From: a virus
IMG/VR virus record: IMGVR_UViG_3300008259_000532
Location: 1-39,757 of that record
Length of the DNA: 39,757 bases
Reading direction: 5' to 3' (one strand)
Shown here: positions 1-6,345 of the stretch, in pieces
Position numbering within the stretch: the stretch's first letter is position 1
Layout of the letters: every line of letters begins with the position of its first letter
Notes under the pieces: generated by a model
What the model was told of the DNA's origin: nothing
Databases searched by the model: none
What the model saw: the letters and a program-made list of their open reading frames with translations, nothing else
Translations under genes and position numbers: made by a program

Positions 1-86
1 ACTGAAGTTCCAAAAGAATCAAACAGATAAGAAAATCTTCGTAGATGTAATGTATTCATGCCATTACAGTTTCTAGTGAATATCAT
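1..86 (-). CDS. tiny W/C/F/S-rich-type ORF, cut by window edge
   Basis: An ATG at 86 opens a minus-strand frame with no stop before the window edge (28 codons visible). It begins MIFTRNCNGMNTLHLRRF and goes on to a segment containing FDSFGTS. It starts one base after the stop of the gene at 88-276, so it looks like the next member of the same packed series. No ribosome binding site is obvious and coupling to the upstream gene is likely. I cannot assign a function. The support is context and composition only. Confidence 0.4.
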   Translation of the reverse strand, partial: MIFTRNCNGMNTLHLRRFSYLFDSFGTS

Positions 87-87
87 G

Positions 88-276
88 CTAATCTCTCCAC
101 CCCCAGCACTTACTATAGAACACCCATCTATTGGTTAACATGGATGTTTTGTTCAACAATATGGAGCACCTATCCCTTTTGCCAGTAAAATTTTCTCCCC
201 AAATATCCCCTCTTGATCCATGATGACTCCATATTTGATAACCGAATGGTCTAGAAGAGCCGAATTTATAGAACAT
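88..276 (-). CDS. 62-aa Trp/Cys-rich peptide of unknown function
   Basis: The ATG at 276 overlaps the TAA stop of the gene before it (TAATG), a typical translational-coupling junction. The product has six tryptophans in 62 residues and contains RGDIWGENF and NRWVFYSKCWGW. The W-G-E triplet resembles W-[ST/N]-E motifs in other small genes further along this strand (2156-2386, 2546-2872, 2965-3162). There is no signal peptide or membrane segment. I see no known domain. It is one of a series of small minus-strand genes that may be diverged paralogs. Confidence 0.5.
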   Translation of the reverse strand: MFYKFGSSRPFGYQIWSHHGSRGDIWGENFTGKRDRCSILLNKTSMLTNRWVFYSKCWGWRD

Positions 277-509
277 TAATCTATCCCCAACAAAAAGGAA
301 TCATTCTTTTGGCTGCAAGTGATATTTTTAGTCCAATGATGTGAAAATGACAACGCTGCTCTGGCTGTAACAGCCCTTGTATCACATAAACACCAGTTAT
401 TCTTCCAATTATGACTACCAGAGAATATTTGACTGAATATTGCACAGTCATGGCCGTTTACAAAAAGCATTTCATCTTCTTTTTTTATTTTTTTATGATA
501 AATTTTCAT
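276..509 (-). CDS. 77-aa Trp/Cys-rich peptide of unknown function
   Basis: This is a minus-strand ORF starting at 509, with a second ATG at residue 14 that may be the true start (MLFVNGHDCAIFSQ). Neither start has a strong ribosome binding site. The protein contains SHNWKNNWCLCD and SFSHHWTKNITC and is rich in N, S, W and C. Its stop overlaps the start of the next small gene (TAATG). No family is recognised. The coupled junction and matching composition argue it is real despite its small size. Confidence 0.5.
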   Translation of the reverse strand: MKIYHKKIKKEDEMLFVNGHDCAIFSQIFSGSHNWKNNWCLCDTRAVTARAALSFSHHWTKNITCSQKNDSFLLGID

Positions 510-576
510 TATATAATCAAAGTCTTAAAATGCAATAAAATTTTGCCATAGTAGTTGGTATGTCGTAAGGAATAAT

Positions 577-1218
577 ATGAATGAAATAAACCAAAAAATA
601 TATGAAAATTTAGAGTTGTGGCCTGAAGATACAGATGGCTGGGGAGATGATTCTATTTTTGAAGAAATGATATCTATGTCTTTGCCTTCAGTTGTAGTAG
701 AAATAGGTTCTTGGAAAGGCCAATCAACTATTAACATGGGCAAAATTTTAAAAAAACTAGGATTGAAACATACCAAGATATATGCCATTGACACATGGTT
801 AGGAGCGACAGAATTTTGGACAACACACAAGGATACTCCAGAAAGAAATCTCCATCTTAAAAATGGTTATCCTCAAATATATTATCAGTTCTTGAGTAAT
901 GTTGTTCACAATAATTTACAAGATACGATTATTCCAATAACAAATACATCAATTACAGGCTTAAAAATATTGAAACACCATGCGATAAAGCCAGAGCTTG
1001 TTTACATAGATGCATCTCATGAAGAGGAAGATGTTTACGCAGACTTGAAGTACTCATTTGATATGGTAGAAAAAGGAATTGTTTTTGGTCATGATTATGA
1101 TTGGTGTGCAGGTGTAAAAAGTGCCGTAGACAGATTTGCAAATGAGAACAGACTAAGGCTTGAATCTAAAGCAGCTTTTTGGTTTATAAAAAAGTTGAAA
1201 TATCCACAAAAAAAATAA
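577..1218 (+). CDS. class I SAM-dependent methyltransferase (Methyltransf_24-like)
   Basis: A 213-aa protein with a Rossmann-type methyltransferase layout. Motif I is VVEIGSWKGQST (about residues 40-51), where an acidic residue and glycines would bind S-adenosylmethionine. Then come IYAIDTW (motif II, acidic end of beta-2) and LVYIDASHEEEDVYADL (motif IV region with D and H). The last motif resembles the YIDG-H-Y stretch of Methyltransf_24 / cephalosporin-hydroxylase-like enzymes, which often modify sugars or small metabolites. The start is set by AAGGAA upstream of the ATG. It stands alone on the plus strand inside a block of tiny minus-strand genes. The substrate is unknown; glycan modification would fit the glycosyltransferases elsewhere in the window. 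Confidence 0.75.
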   Translation: MNEINQKIYENLELWPEDTDGWGDDSIFEEMISMSLPSVVVEIGSWKGQSTINMGKILKKLGLKHTKIYAIDTWLGATEFWTTHKDTPERNLHLKNGYPQIYYQFLSNVVHNNLQDTIIPITNTSITGLKILKHHAIKPELVYIDASHEEEDVYADLKYSFDMVEKGIVFGHDYDWCAGVKSAVDRFANENRLRLESKAAFWFIKKLKYPQKK

Positions 1219-1255
1219 TTTTTTTATGATCTAAAAATTTGTAGACTTATCGTGG

Positions 1256-1420
1256 TTATTTCTGGAGAGCATTTTTATGTTTCCTTTTCTCTCTATACTG
1301 TCTAATTTTGTCTTGATTATTTGCTTCCCATATTTTTCTTTGTTCACGAAGTTTTTCTTTATTCTTAATTCGCCATGCTAACCTTGCTTCTTCTCTTCTG
1401 ATTCTACTTTTATATGGCAT
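1256..1420 (-). CDS. 54-aa basic, charged helical protein
   Basis: A short gene starting at 1420 with a strong GGGAG ribosome binding site seven bases upstream. The product begins MPYKSRIRREEARLAWRI and is almost entirely charged helix, with repeated RxxR, REQRK and REKRK segments. Such R/K/E-rich stretches with spaced W and Y residues also occur as N-terminal regions of phage HNH endonucleases, but no HNH core follows, so it is not a nuclease as it stands. It could be a nucleic-acid-binding peptide. The function is not known. Confidence 0.6.
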   Translation of the reverse strand: MPYKSRIRREEARLAWRIKNKEKLREQRKIWEANNQDKIRQYREKRKHKNALQK

Positions 1421-1474
1421 TACTTCTCCCTTCTTTTAATTTTTCCACAACTAATGTCACAACACAAGAAATAA

Positions 1475-1501
1475 AGCTGTGACATAACAAATGTCACAGC
1501 T
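1475..1501 (-). terminator. hairpin, possible minus-strand terminator
   Basis: A perfect 11-bp inverted repeat (AGCTGTGACAT with ATGTCACAGCT) encloses a 5-nt loop. On the minus strand it is followed by TTTATTTCTT, which is T-rich but interrupted. It lies just downstream of the 52-aa gene at 1529-1687, so it may end that unit. An operator or processing site is also possible. Confidence 0.45.
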
Positions 1502-1528
1502 ACACCTGTCCAAAATCCATCCCAATAA

Positions 1529-1687
1529 CTAGACATTACGGTCACTCACAGGATTGCATGCAATACTATTAAATATATTTTTCATTTCTGTTGTCATAGA
1601 ATCATACCCTAAATTAGATAGATGCCGGTTTGAATGCAGGTGTTTTATAATGTCTTCCATAATTTTTTCTTCTAATGACTTGTCCAT
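1529..1687 (-). CDS. 52-aa protein of unknown function
   Basis: A small gene starting at ATG 1687 with GGAG seven bases upstream. The product begins MDKSLEEKIMEDIIKHLHSN and looks helical at the N-terminus. It has no membrane segment and no recognisable motif. It sits between the zinc-ribbon gene (1730-1921) and the basic helical gene (1256-1420), all on the minus strand, and is followed by a hairpin at 1475-1501. The good ribosome binding site is the main support. Confidence 0.55.
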   Translation of the reverse strand: MDKSLEEKIMEDIIKHLHSNRHLSNLGYDSMTTEMKNIFNSIACNPVSDRNV

Positions 1688-1729
1688 GTTCTACTCCAAA
1701 TGCGAAAAAAACTATGAATCCAATTCGAA

Positions 1730-1921
1730 TTAAAGGTCGGAAGGCTTGCCAATTCCAGAAAAGTTGCTCATTCTTTTTGCAACTTCCGTAGCAATTGCAT
1801 ATTGGGGATGAGATTGTTCTTTTGTTTGGCAGGTGCCACAAATATAGTCTGAATTAAATTTGCTCATACAGCAGTCAGACATAGATTGACGACAACGGTC
1901 ACATTTCGTTGGATACGGCAT
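1730..1921 (-). CDS. 63-aa zinc-ribbon protein (CxxC...CxxC)
   Basis: Start ATG at 1921 with AAGGAG five bases upstream. The protein begins MPYPTKCDRCRQSMSDCCMS, then has FNSDYICGTCQ and ends with FSGIGKPSDL. The two CxxC pairs (KCDRC and ICGTC, about 20 residues apart) suggest one structural zinc site. I recognise the overall pattern (CxxC, MSxFN, ICxxC, HPxY, then a GIG end) from small zinc-finger-like hypothetical proteins that are common in phages and some bacteria. No biochemical function is known to me. A longer in-frame extension upstream to 2002 lacks a ribosome binding site and was not used. Confidence 0.75.
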   Translation of the reverse strand: MPYPTKCDRCRQSMSDCCMSKFNSDYICGTCQTKEQSHPQYAIATEVAKRMSNFSGIGKPSDL

Positions 1922-1973
1922 AGAAACTCCTTTTAAAAAACACTTAGGCATAATACTATAAAAAATTACTGAA

Positions 1974-2159
1974 TCAAACCCAATCGCTGGAATAAAATCC
2001 AAAATTTTTAGATTGTTGAAGTCGTAGATTAGTATTTCTGGCTGAAAAACTTTTCCAAAGATATGAATACGGCATAAAATGATGGAAGAAACAAGCTATA
2101 TTGGAACTTGCTTTTTGATGCAATATCCAGCAGCATGATTCTGCATGTAACAACCTCAT
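1974..2159 (-). CDS. 61-aa Cys/Phe/Trp-rich peptide of unknown function
   Basis: The ATG at 2159 overlaps the TGA stop of the preceding gene (ATGA), with GGAG about nine bases upstream. The product has AESCCWILH and ends in FYSSDWV. The upstream neighbour ends in SWSDWV, so the two adjacent genes share a C-terminal SDWV and a matching DNA stretch (AGCGATTGGGT). This looks like local duplication followed by divergence. No domain is recognised. A competing 92-codon frame (2029-2307) overlaps this one, so the choice is not fully certain. Confidence 0.5.
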   Translation of the reverse strand: MRLLHAESCCWILHQKASSNIACFFHHFMPYSYLWKSFSARNTNLRLQQSKNFGFYSSDWV

Positions 2160-2386
2160 ACCCAATCGCTCCAACTGTGCTGTTCTTCAAATGAAAATTC
2201 TTTCCATACTGTAGATTCGCAAGCACCAAACACTTCACTCCAAGCTTGCCCTGTATTTCTACTAACTCTATTGAATCTACTTCCAAAAGCCAAACAACAA
2301 TATTCATTAGGTCTGAATGTCACACCGAATCTTTGATTTCGGGCGAATACAGAATAAGTGTGTCTGCATGTGTAATTGAAAATCAC
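2156..2386 (-). CDS. 76-aa Trp/Phe/Ser-rich peptide, GTG start
   Basis: Starts at GTG 2386, which overlaps the stop of the previous gene (GTGA), with GGAG six bases upstream. The protein contains VFARNQRFGVTFRP, AWSEVFGACESTVWKEFSF and the end SWSDWV. The segment W-S-E-x2-F-x3-E-S resembles W-T-E-x2-F-x2-E-S in the gene at 2965-3162 and W-N-E in the gene at 2546-2872, the best sign that these small genes form one family. It is followed by an ATGA junction into the next gene. The function is unknown. Confidence 0.5.
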   Translation of the reverse strand: MIFNYTCRHTYSVFARNQRFGVTFRPNEYCCLAFGSRFNRVSRNTGQAWSEVFGACESTVWKEFSFEEQHSWSDWV

Positions 2387-2568
2387 GGGCTTCTCCACAA
2401 CATATTGAAGCAATGACTGTCATAAATAAACGGATGACTGAATAATTGGCTTTGAGTTCTGCCGTCAAAGCTAAGTGCTCTATAAAGTTCACTATTATTT
2501 ATGTCTTTGAATGAGCAAGCGTTACCTGCTGAAAAAACATCACAATTAAAATTTAAAACCTTTAACAT
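2383..2568 (-). CDS. 61-aa Ser/Phe-rich peptide of unknown function
   Basis: ATG at 2568, overlapping the 3' end of the gene at 2546-2872 by 23 bases and joined to the next gene by a GTGA overlap. It contains FNCDVFSAGNACSF and LFSHPFIYDSHCFNMLW. The composition (F, S, C, N) matches its neighbours. There is no clear ribosome binding site, so expression probably depends on coupling. No known domain is seen. Confidence 0.42.
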   Translation of the reverse strand: MLKVLNFNCDVFSAGNACSFKDINNSELYRALSFDGRTQSQLFSHPFIYDSHCFNMLWRSP

Positions 2569-2872
2569 GACTTTCGTTGAAAACCTTTGATTCAGTTATG
2601 CCTGAAGGCCACCATGATCTCGGTTCGGTTGTCCAGTTCAAACTTCTTTTGACTCTTTTATCACCATACTTTGACCAATAGTAAAGTATAGTGGATCGAT
2701 CAGCGTTTGGAAACCTTTCTCTTTGTCTCCATGGTGATGAATACAGAGAAGTAATAAAAACATAACTTTTGTGACTTAGATCAACAGTTCTTTTTTGTTC
2801 ATTCCAACTTGTATTTAATACTGGAGGCTTGTTAGTTGTAAAACCATATACTGAAAATGGAATTTCTGACAT
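2546..2872 (-). CDS. 108-aa Trp/Ser-rich protein of unknown function
   Basis: ATG at 2872 overlaps the TGA stop of the 27-aa membrane peptide gene (TGATG). The product begins MSEIPFSVYGF and contains NTSWNEQKRTVDLSHKSYVF, LYSSPWRQRERF and EPRSWWPSG. The W-N-E...S...K-x-Y-x-F arrangement resembles the W-[ST]-E segments of 2156-2386 and 2965-3162. It is the longest gene of this series. There is no signal peptide. It is not recognised as a known family. Coupling to the preceding membrane peptide suggests the two are made in similar amounts. Confidence 0.6.
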   Translation of the reverse strand: MSEIPFSVYGFTTNKPPVLNTSWNEQKRTVDLSHKSYVFITSLYSSPWRQRERFPNADRSTILYYWSKYGDKRVKRSLNWTTEPRSWWPSGITESKVFNESHVKGFKF

Positions 2873-2955
2873 CACTCTCTCACTTTCTCTGCAACTATAT
2901 ATATCATACCCACTAGTACAGATACAGCGACGAGAAAAGAAAGAGTATTAATCAT
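2872..2955 (-). CDS. 27-aa single-pass membrane peptide
   Basis: A very short gene with an excellent ribosome binding site (AGGAG, six bases before ATG 2955). The product begins MINTLSFLVAVSVLVGMIYI and ends VAEKVRE: one hydrophobic helix of about 20 residues and a short charged tail. Its stop overlaps the start of the 108-aa gene (TGATG). Phages use peptides like this as holin-like, spanin-like or host-membrane effectors; nothing here says which. Confidence 0.65.
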   Translation of the reverse strand: MINTLSFLVAVSVLVGMIYIVAEKVRE

Positions 2956-2964
2956 GGTGATCTC

Positions 2965-3162
2965 CTAAATGTTGCCAGACCAATGTCCCCAGCTGCTATT
3001 TAAATTGAACTCATCTCCCCAAGTAAAATGTCTGCTGAAAAAGTATTTGTTAGAAAAACACTCTGATTCTAATATAAAATCTCTTTCTGTCCAACAATCA
3101 GACCGATTCCAATTATTTTGGAATTGGCAAACATCACTTCGTTGGCCAACTTTAAACAACAT
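2965..3162 (-). CDS. 65-aa Trp/Phe-rich peptide of unknown function
   Basis: ATG at 3162 with a weak GGAAA upstream. The product contains QNNWNRSDCWTERDF, FFSRHFTWGDEF and ends SSWGHWSGNI. Its stop lies immediately before the AGGAG of the membrane-peptide gene. The W-T-E-x2-F-x2-E-S segment aligns by eye with W-S-E-x2-F-x3-E-S in 2156-2386. No known domain is seen. It is a probable member of the local small-protein family. Confidence 0.5.
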   Translation of the reverse strand: MLFKVGQRSDVCQFQNNWNRSDCWTERDFILESECFSNKYFFSRHFTWGDEFNLNSSWGHWSGNI

Positions 3163-3164
3163 TT

Positions 3165-3347
3165 TCAATTTCCAAAAGCAAAAGAACGAGAATTAAACTG
3201 TGAGAATAGGACGCTGCCAGTTCTTTCAAAAAAAGCTATTGAAAAACTACTATGGAATTTAAAACCATATGAGTATTTATATCTTGCTAACCGTGTGCCA
3301 GAATATCTTCTTTCAAATCTGAATGATTTGCTTTCTGGGAAGAACAT
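3165..3347 (-). CDS. 60-aa Phe/Ser/Arg-rich peptide of unknown function
   Basis: ATG at 3347 lies inside the end of the gene at 3287-3553 (61-base overlap, different frame). The product begins MFFPESKSFRFERRYSGTR and contains FKFHSSFSIAFFERTGSVLF followed by SQFNSRSFAFGN. The F-S-Q-F-N-S-x-S-F segment resembles F-G-Q-F-S-E-S-S-T-F in the separate small gene at 32960-33160 on the other strand. The ribosome binding site is weak. The overlap is long for two real genes, so one of the pair may be non-coding. Confidence 0.38.
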   Translation of the reverse strand: MFFPESKSFRFERRYSGTRLARYKYSYGFKFHSSFSIAFFERTGSVLFSQFNSRSFAFGN

Positions 3348-3553
3348 AGGCTCATGAACCTCTGGTATGGAATAAACTTCTGTTCAACGCCATGCCAAAT
3401 TTCAATTTTGTCGAAGTTTTCTGCTCGGATATTTTCTTTGCTGTCAATCCAGACTTGATTTGGACAGCAGCAGCCTTTGGTCACTCTACTTTTTACACCA
3501 ATCCATGCATGAAATACAGAGTATGAGTTGCATTCTAAACATTTAACTACCAT
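3287..3553 (-). CDS. 88-aa Cys-rich protein of unknown function
   Basis: Start taken at ATG 3553. The product begins MVVKCLECNSYSVFHAWIG and continues with KGCCCPNQVWIDSKENIRA. Three cysteines in a row after an N-terminal CxxC could make a small zinc-binding fold. No strong ribosome binding site is seen, and a GTG one codon earlier is possible. It begins the packed series of small minus-strand genes that runs down to about 1974. The function is unknown. Confidence 0.45.
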   Translation of the reverse strand: MVVKCLECNSYSVFHAWIGVKSRVTKGCCCPNQVWIDSKENIRAENFDKIEIWHGVEQKFIPYQRFMSLCSSQKANHSDLKEDILAHG

Positions 3554-3630
3554 CACCCAATCTCTGCTGCCCAAAATATTTCAAGACACATTAGGAAATG
3601 TGTTTACGAAAGTCAAATAATTACATGACT

Positions 3631-3837
3631 TTATTTGGGTTTTGAATTTTCTTTTTGCCAAGCTTCAAAGGCAGCAGAAAGAGCAAGGGCTTCGTCATCA
3701 ATTTTTTTCATCTGGAGTTTGTGATCCTCCAAAAGTTTTTTGAGTTCTGCGCTGGCTTTTTTCTTAGCCTCATGAAGTTGTGAAATTTTTTGGGAAAATT
3801 CAACAAACTTGTCAGATAGTAAAAGTTCTGGGTTCAT
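3631..3837 (-). CDS. 68-aa coiled-coil protein
   Basis: ATG at 3837 follows the stop of the gene at 3842-4369 by four bases, so it is probably translated by coupling; it has no ribosome binding site of its own. The product begins MNPELLLSDKFVEFSQKISQ and is then rich in K, E, L and A (EAKKKASAELKKLLEDHK), a predicted coiled coil. It ends EAWQKENSKPK. No enzymatic motif. It could be a partner or antitoxin-like subunit of the nuclease-like protein upstream, but nothing in the sequence proves it. Confidence 0.6.
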   Translation of the reverse strand: MNPELLLSDKFVEFSQKISQLHEAKKKASAELKKLLEDHKLQMKKIDDEALALSAAFEAWQKENSKPK

Positions 3838-3841
3838 AATT

Positions 3842-4369
3842 TTAAATGAGTAAAGGTTGATATTTTTCTTTAAATTGAGAAAAATCGAGGAGATCACTAT
3901 AAAGCATATTCCAGCAATCTGCTTTTACTACGAAATTATTGCTGCCATCAACTTGTCCCTTTTTCAAGAATCTCGCTTCTTTCATATATTCTTTTTTGTC
4001 GTAGTATCCCATAATATAAACAGAAATAGGAAGCAACATATCTTGTGGCCAAAGTACTCTTGTAAAAACATAATATTTACAATTTTGTTTAGTATTGAAA
4101 TTGGCAATACTTGCTTCATGGTATGACTGTGGAATGACAGATGTTTTCTTGGCTTTTACATCTAAAGATATACTATTGTATGTTATGTCATAGTTGTATG
4201 TGTTATTTCTTTGAGATTCGATTTTGAGATACGATTTTACTGCCTCTTCTCCAACAAAGCCTGTAAAGTTGCCTTTACCTCTTAGGATAGAGTTTTTGCA
4301 TTCTCCCAAAGATATGGAATCCTTGTAGGCACGAAGAACCATATCCTTGGTAAGCTTAATATTTATCAT
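3842..4369 (-). CDS. probable PD-(D/E)xK-type nuclease
   Basis: A 175-aa protein, start ATG 4369 with GAGG upstream. It carries the spacing expected of a PD-(D/E)xK core: a conserved helix FVGEEAVKSYL with glutamates, then YNYDITYNSISLDVKAKK, where D (YD), D and K (DVK) would bind metal. It later has KYYVFTRVLW and RFLKKGQVDGSNNFVVKADC. I recognise this layout from small proteins of T4-like and other phages that belong to the restriction-endonuclease-like fold. The target is unknown. It could cut host DNA, act in recombination, or resolve structures. It is coupled to a coiled-coil gene downstream. Confidence 0.6.
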   Translation of the reverse strand: MINIKLTKDMVLRAYKDSISLGECKNSILRGKGNFTGFVGEEAVKSYLKIESQRNNTYNYDITYNSISLDVKAKKTSVIPQSYHEASIANFNTKQNCKYYVFTRVLWPQDMLLPISVYIMGYYDKKEYMKEARFLKKGQVDGSNNFVVKADCWNMLYSDLLDFSQFKEKYQPLLI

Positions 4370-4423
4370 ATTTTTCCTCTTTGTTACATTTTAACGGTAA
4401 AACCATTTGTAGCAAATTTATGG

Positions 4424-4452
4424 TTGTCGTTTTTTATTGAGTCCCGTATAAG
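4424..4452 (+). promoter_or_regulatory. sigma70-like promoter
   Basis: TTGTCG, a 17-base spacer and TATAAG, about 40 bases before the start of the gene at 4493. One of a set of similar promoters in this window with 17-base spacing. Confidence 0.55.
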
Positions 4453-4492
4453 ATAAGGATGTAAATGGAGGATTGTACAAGGAGGAATCACC

Positions 4493-5701
4493 ATGAATCG
4501 CAACAAAATTCAAAAAAAGAAAGAAAGAGAAGAAAGGCTTCGTAAACAAAAGCACTTTGAATCAGTTAGAGGTTTATATCCTCAATTTTCATTTGTAAAC
4601 GAACATATCTGTGATAGAGACTATGTAGATATTGTTAAAAAAGCTGTAAAAGATATCAACTTTCAGACCTTCAAATTCCATGATGCACATGATGACATAT
4701 ATCACGAATTCTTGAAGAATATTGTCAAGTTTGGGTTCAAGCCAGCTTTTTTCATGGCAGCTGGGATAGAGGAATTTGCTCATAAAATTTCCCGAATGGA
4801 TGTAAAAAAGGGCACTCAATTCTTAATGAGTGAGGAGCCTGAAGTTGTTGAATTCAATAAAAGGGCATCCAATTTCGCAAGCCAGCATGAAAAGTTGCTA
4901 CTTGCTATTGGAGATAATATACTTTTTTCTAAAGGCAAGGATGGTCTTTTCAAGTATTGGCCAAATCAAGGTTTCAGACTGTGCTTTGTTGACAATAAAA
5001 TTTGTTTTGTATTTCAAAGGATTAATAAAATAGAGTCTGATGGTAGTACATGCTATCAGTATATGATACCCAATAAAATCAAATGGCACAGTAAAGAGTA
5101 CGATATGGTTTTCACTCATCATGCCATGAGCCGGATTATTCAAAGATTTTCGAATAGGGGTAAAAGTTCATATTGTAGTTTCATCTTACTTTATGAATTC
5201 TTTAATAATTTGAAATACAATCTAGCATTTCATGCTGGAGGTAGGAGGTTCATTCAGTTTTATTTCCCAGTATTTAGCAAGCTCTTAACAGTTGTGAAAA
5301 AGATTGTAGAGAAAGAGCCTGAGTTGAAGTCGATTCATGGCAATATTATTCCTAATACCGAAAAACGAGATGTGTATGTGAAATGCTTCTCTTCACCCAT
5401 GGACTTCAAAGATAATATTGCAACCATTATCACGGCATTATTGCCGGGATATCACCCCACTCCTGAATCTTACATGTATTCGTCTCCGGGCATCAAAAAC
5501 ATGAAGGAAAAAGACAGGTTTAGGCACCTCTATTTTTCAGAGGTTGATATTACATCTGATGATTATGTTGATGCTTTTCAGTTTTTCCACAATAATGGAA
5601 TTCAACAAGTATTCGTTGAGAAATCAGTAAAAGAAACCAACCCGTTCAGAATTCGTAATTATTTCGATAACGAAAATATGATTTACGACAAATTAAATTA
5701 A
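4493..5701 (+). CDS. 402-aa protein of unknown function
   Basis: Start ATG with a perfect AGGAGGA upstream. The N-terminus is very basic (RNKIQKKKEREERLRKQK). The middle holds FTHHAMSRIIQRFSNRG (about residues 205-221), an HHAxxR-xxQR pattern that appears in several uncharacterised phage and bacterial proteins. The C-terminal part has LPGYHPTPESYMYSSPG and ends with a short acidic region. There is no signal peptide, membrane segment or nucleotide-binding motif. Preceded by a sigma70-like promoter and followed 60 bases later by a small gene on the same strand. I do not recognise the family. Confidence 0.7.
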   Translation: MNRNKIQKKKEREERLRKQKHFESVRGLYPQFSFVNEHICDRDYVDIVKKAVKDINFQTFKFHDAHDDIYHEFLKNIVKFGFKPAFFMAAGIEEFAHKISRMDVKKGTQFLMSEEPEVVEFNKRASNFASQHEKLLLAIGDNILFSKGKDGLFKYWPNQGFRLCFVDNKICFVFQRINKIESDGSTCYQYMIPNKIKWHSKEYDMVFTHHAMSRIIQRFSNRGKSSYCSFILLYEFFNNLKYNLAFHAGGRRFIQFYFPVFSKLLTVVKKIVEKEPELKSIHGNIIPNTEKRDVYVKCFSSPMDFKDNIATIITALLPGYHPTPESYMYSSPGIKNMKEKDRFRHLYFSEVDITSDDYVDAFQFFHNNGIQQVFVEKSVKETNPFRIRNYFDNENMIYDKLN

Positions 5702-5761
5702 TTTTTTTGTTGTAAATATTGATTTTTCTTTTATGATTGCTTTCCCAACTGGAGGCAATAC

Positions 5762-5974
5762 ATGAATAATTCCAAAAATGGTCATGAAAAACTTTTCAAA
5801 GTTATCATGAATAGAAAAGTAATTTCAAAGTTTAATTATCAAGAACTCGAAGAGTTGAACTTTGCGTTAAGTGACAGAATATCTAAAGTCACAAAAAAAT
5901 CAGATGATGTCAGATATGTCAAATTCATAAATAAGCTTTTGAGTAAAATACGCAAAAAGATTGAGTCGTATTAA
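5762..5974 (+). CDS. 70-aa basic protein of unknown function
   Basis: Starts at ATG 5762 with GGAGG upstream. The product begins MNNSKNGHEKLFKVIMNRKV and is lysine-rich with a helical middle (NYQELEELNFALSDRISKV) and a basic tail. It follows the 402-aa gene and is closed by a strong bidirectional terminator. No domain is recognised. It could be a small DNA- or RNA-binding protein. Confidence 0.6.
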   Translation: MNNSKNGHEKLFKVIMNRKVISKFNYQELEELNFALSDRISKVTKKSDDVRYVKFINKLLSKIRKKIESY

Positions 5975-5976
5975 TA

Positions 5977-6012
5977 AAAAAAGGGGAAGGACAGTAGTCC
6001 TTCCCCTTTTTT
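5977..6012. terminator. bidirectional rho-independent terminator
   Basis: AAAAGGGGAAGGAC and its complement enclose a 4-base loop, with A-run before and T-run after. It lies between convergent genes (5762-5974 plus, 6031-6276 minus) and can end transcription from both sides. Confidence 0.9.
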
Positions 6013-6030
6013 AGATTGTGCCCTTAGCAA

Positions 6031-6276
6031 TCAGGGGGTTACGATGAATACACCACCTGCACCATTTGAAATGTCGGTGAGTGTTTGGAAATCATCGTTG
6101 AAAGTTGCGCCGTCATTGAGTTCCCAAACCATGCGTTGTTGTAGGTCAGAAGTATTTACAACTTCGATATAACCTGTGCGCTGAGCGGAAACACCGTTGC
6201 TGACGCTTGTGTCTAGTGAGCCCTCTGTTCCTAGGTTGACTAGGCTAGGGGTCAATTTTAGTAAATAATTAGCCAT
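6031..6276 (-). CDS. 81-aa probable virion-associated protein
   Basis: ATG at 6276 with AAGGAG eight bases upstream. The product begins MANYLLKLTPSLVNLGTEGS, then has RTGYIEVVNTSDLQQRMVW and ends GAGGVFIVTP. It is beta-rich and low in charge, as in small capsid-decoration or tail proteins. A late-type box (GCATAAATA) lies about 45 bases upstream. No specific family is recognised; a virion role is an inference from composition and promoter type. Confidence 0.55.
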   Translation of the reverse strand: MANYLLKLTPSLVNLGTEGSLDTSVSNGVSAQRTGYIEVVNTSDLQQRMVWELNDGATFNDDFQTLTDISNGAGGVFIVTP

Positions 6277-6320
6277 TAAATATCTCCTTGTATAAAGACA
6301 TGCATGCCATTAGGCAACAT

Positions 6321-6329
6321 TATTTATGC
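6321..6329 (-). promoter_or_regulatory. late-promoter-like box GCATAAATA
   Basis: ATAAATA on the minus strand, about 45 bases before ATG 6276. It matches the core of T4-type late promoters (TATAAATA). Confidence 0.4.
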
Positions 6330-6345
6330 AGAAAACAATCATTTT

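Noticed and set aside
2029-2307. A 92-codon minus-strand ORF
   Set aside because: It overlaps two ORFs that have ATGA/GTGA junctions, ribosome binding sites and a shared motif. It has no ribosome binding site and no motif, but I cannot fully exclude it.
2969-3357. Plus-strand ORFs of 75 and 79 codons
   Set aside because: No ribosome binding sites, and they are the reverse of the better-supported minus-strand series.
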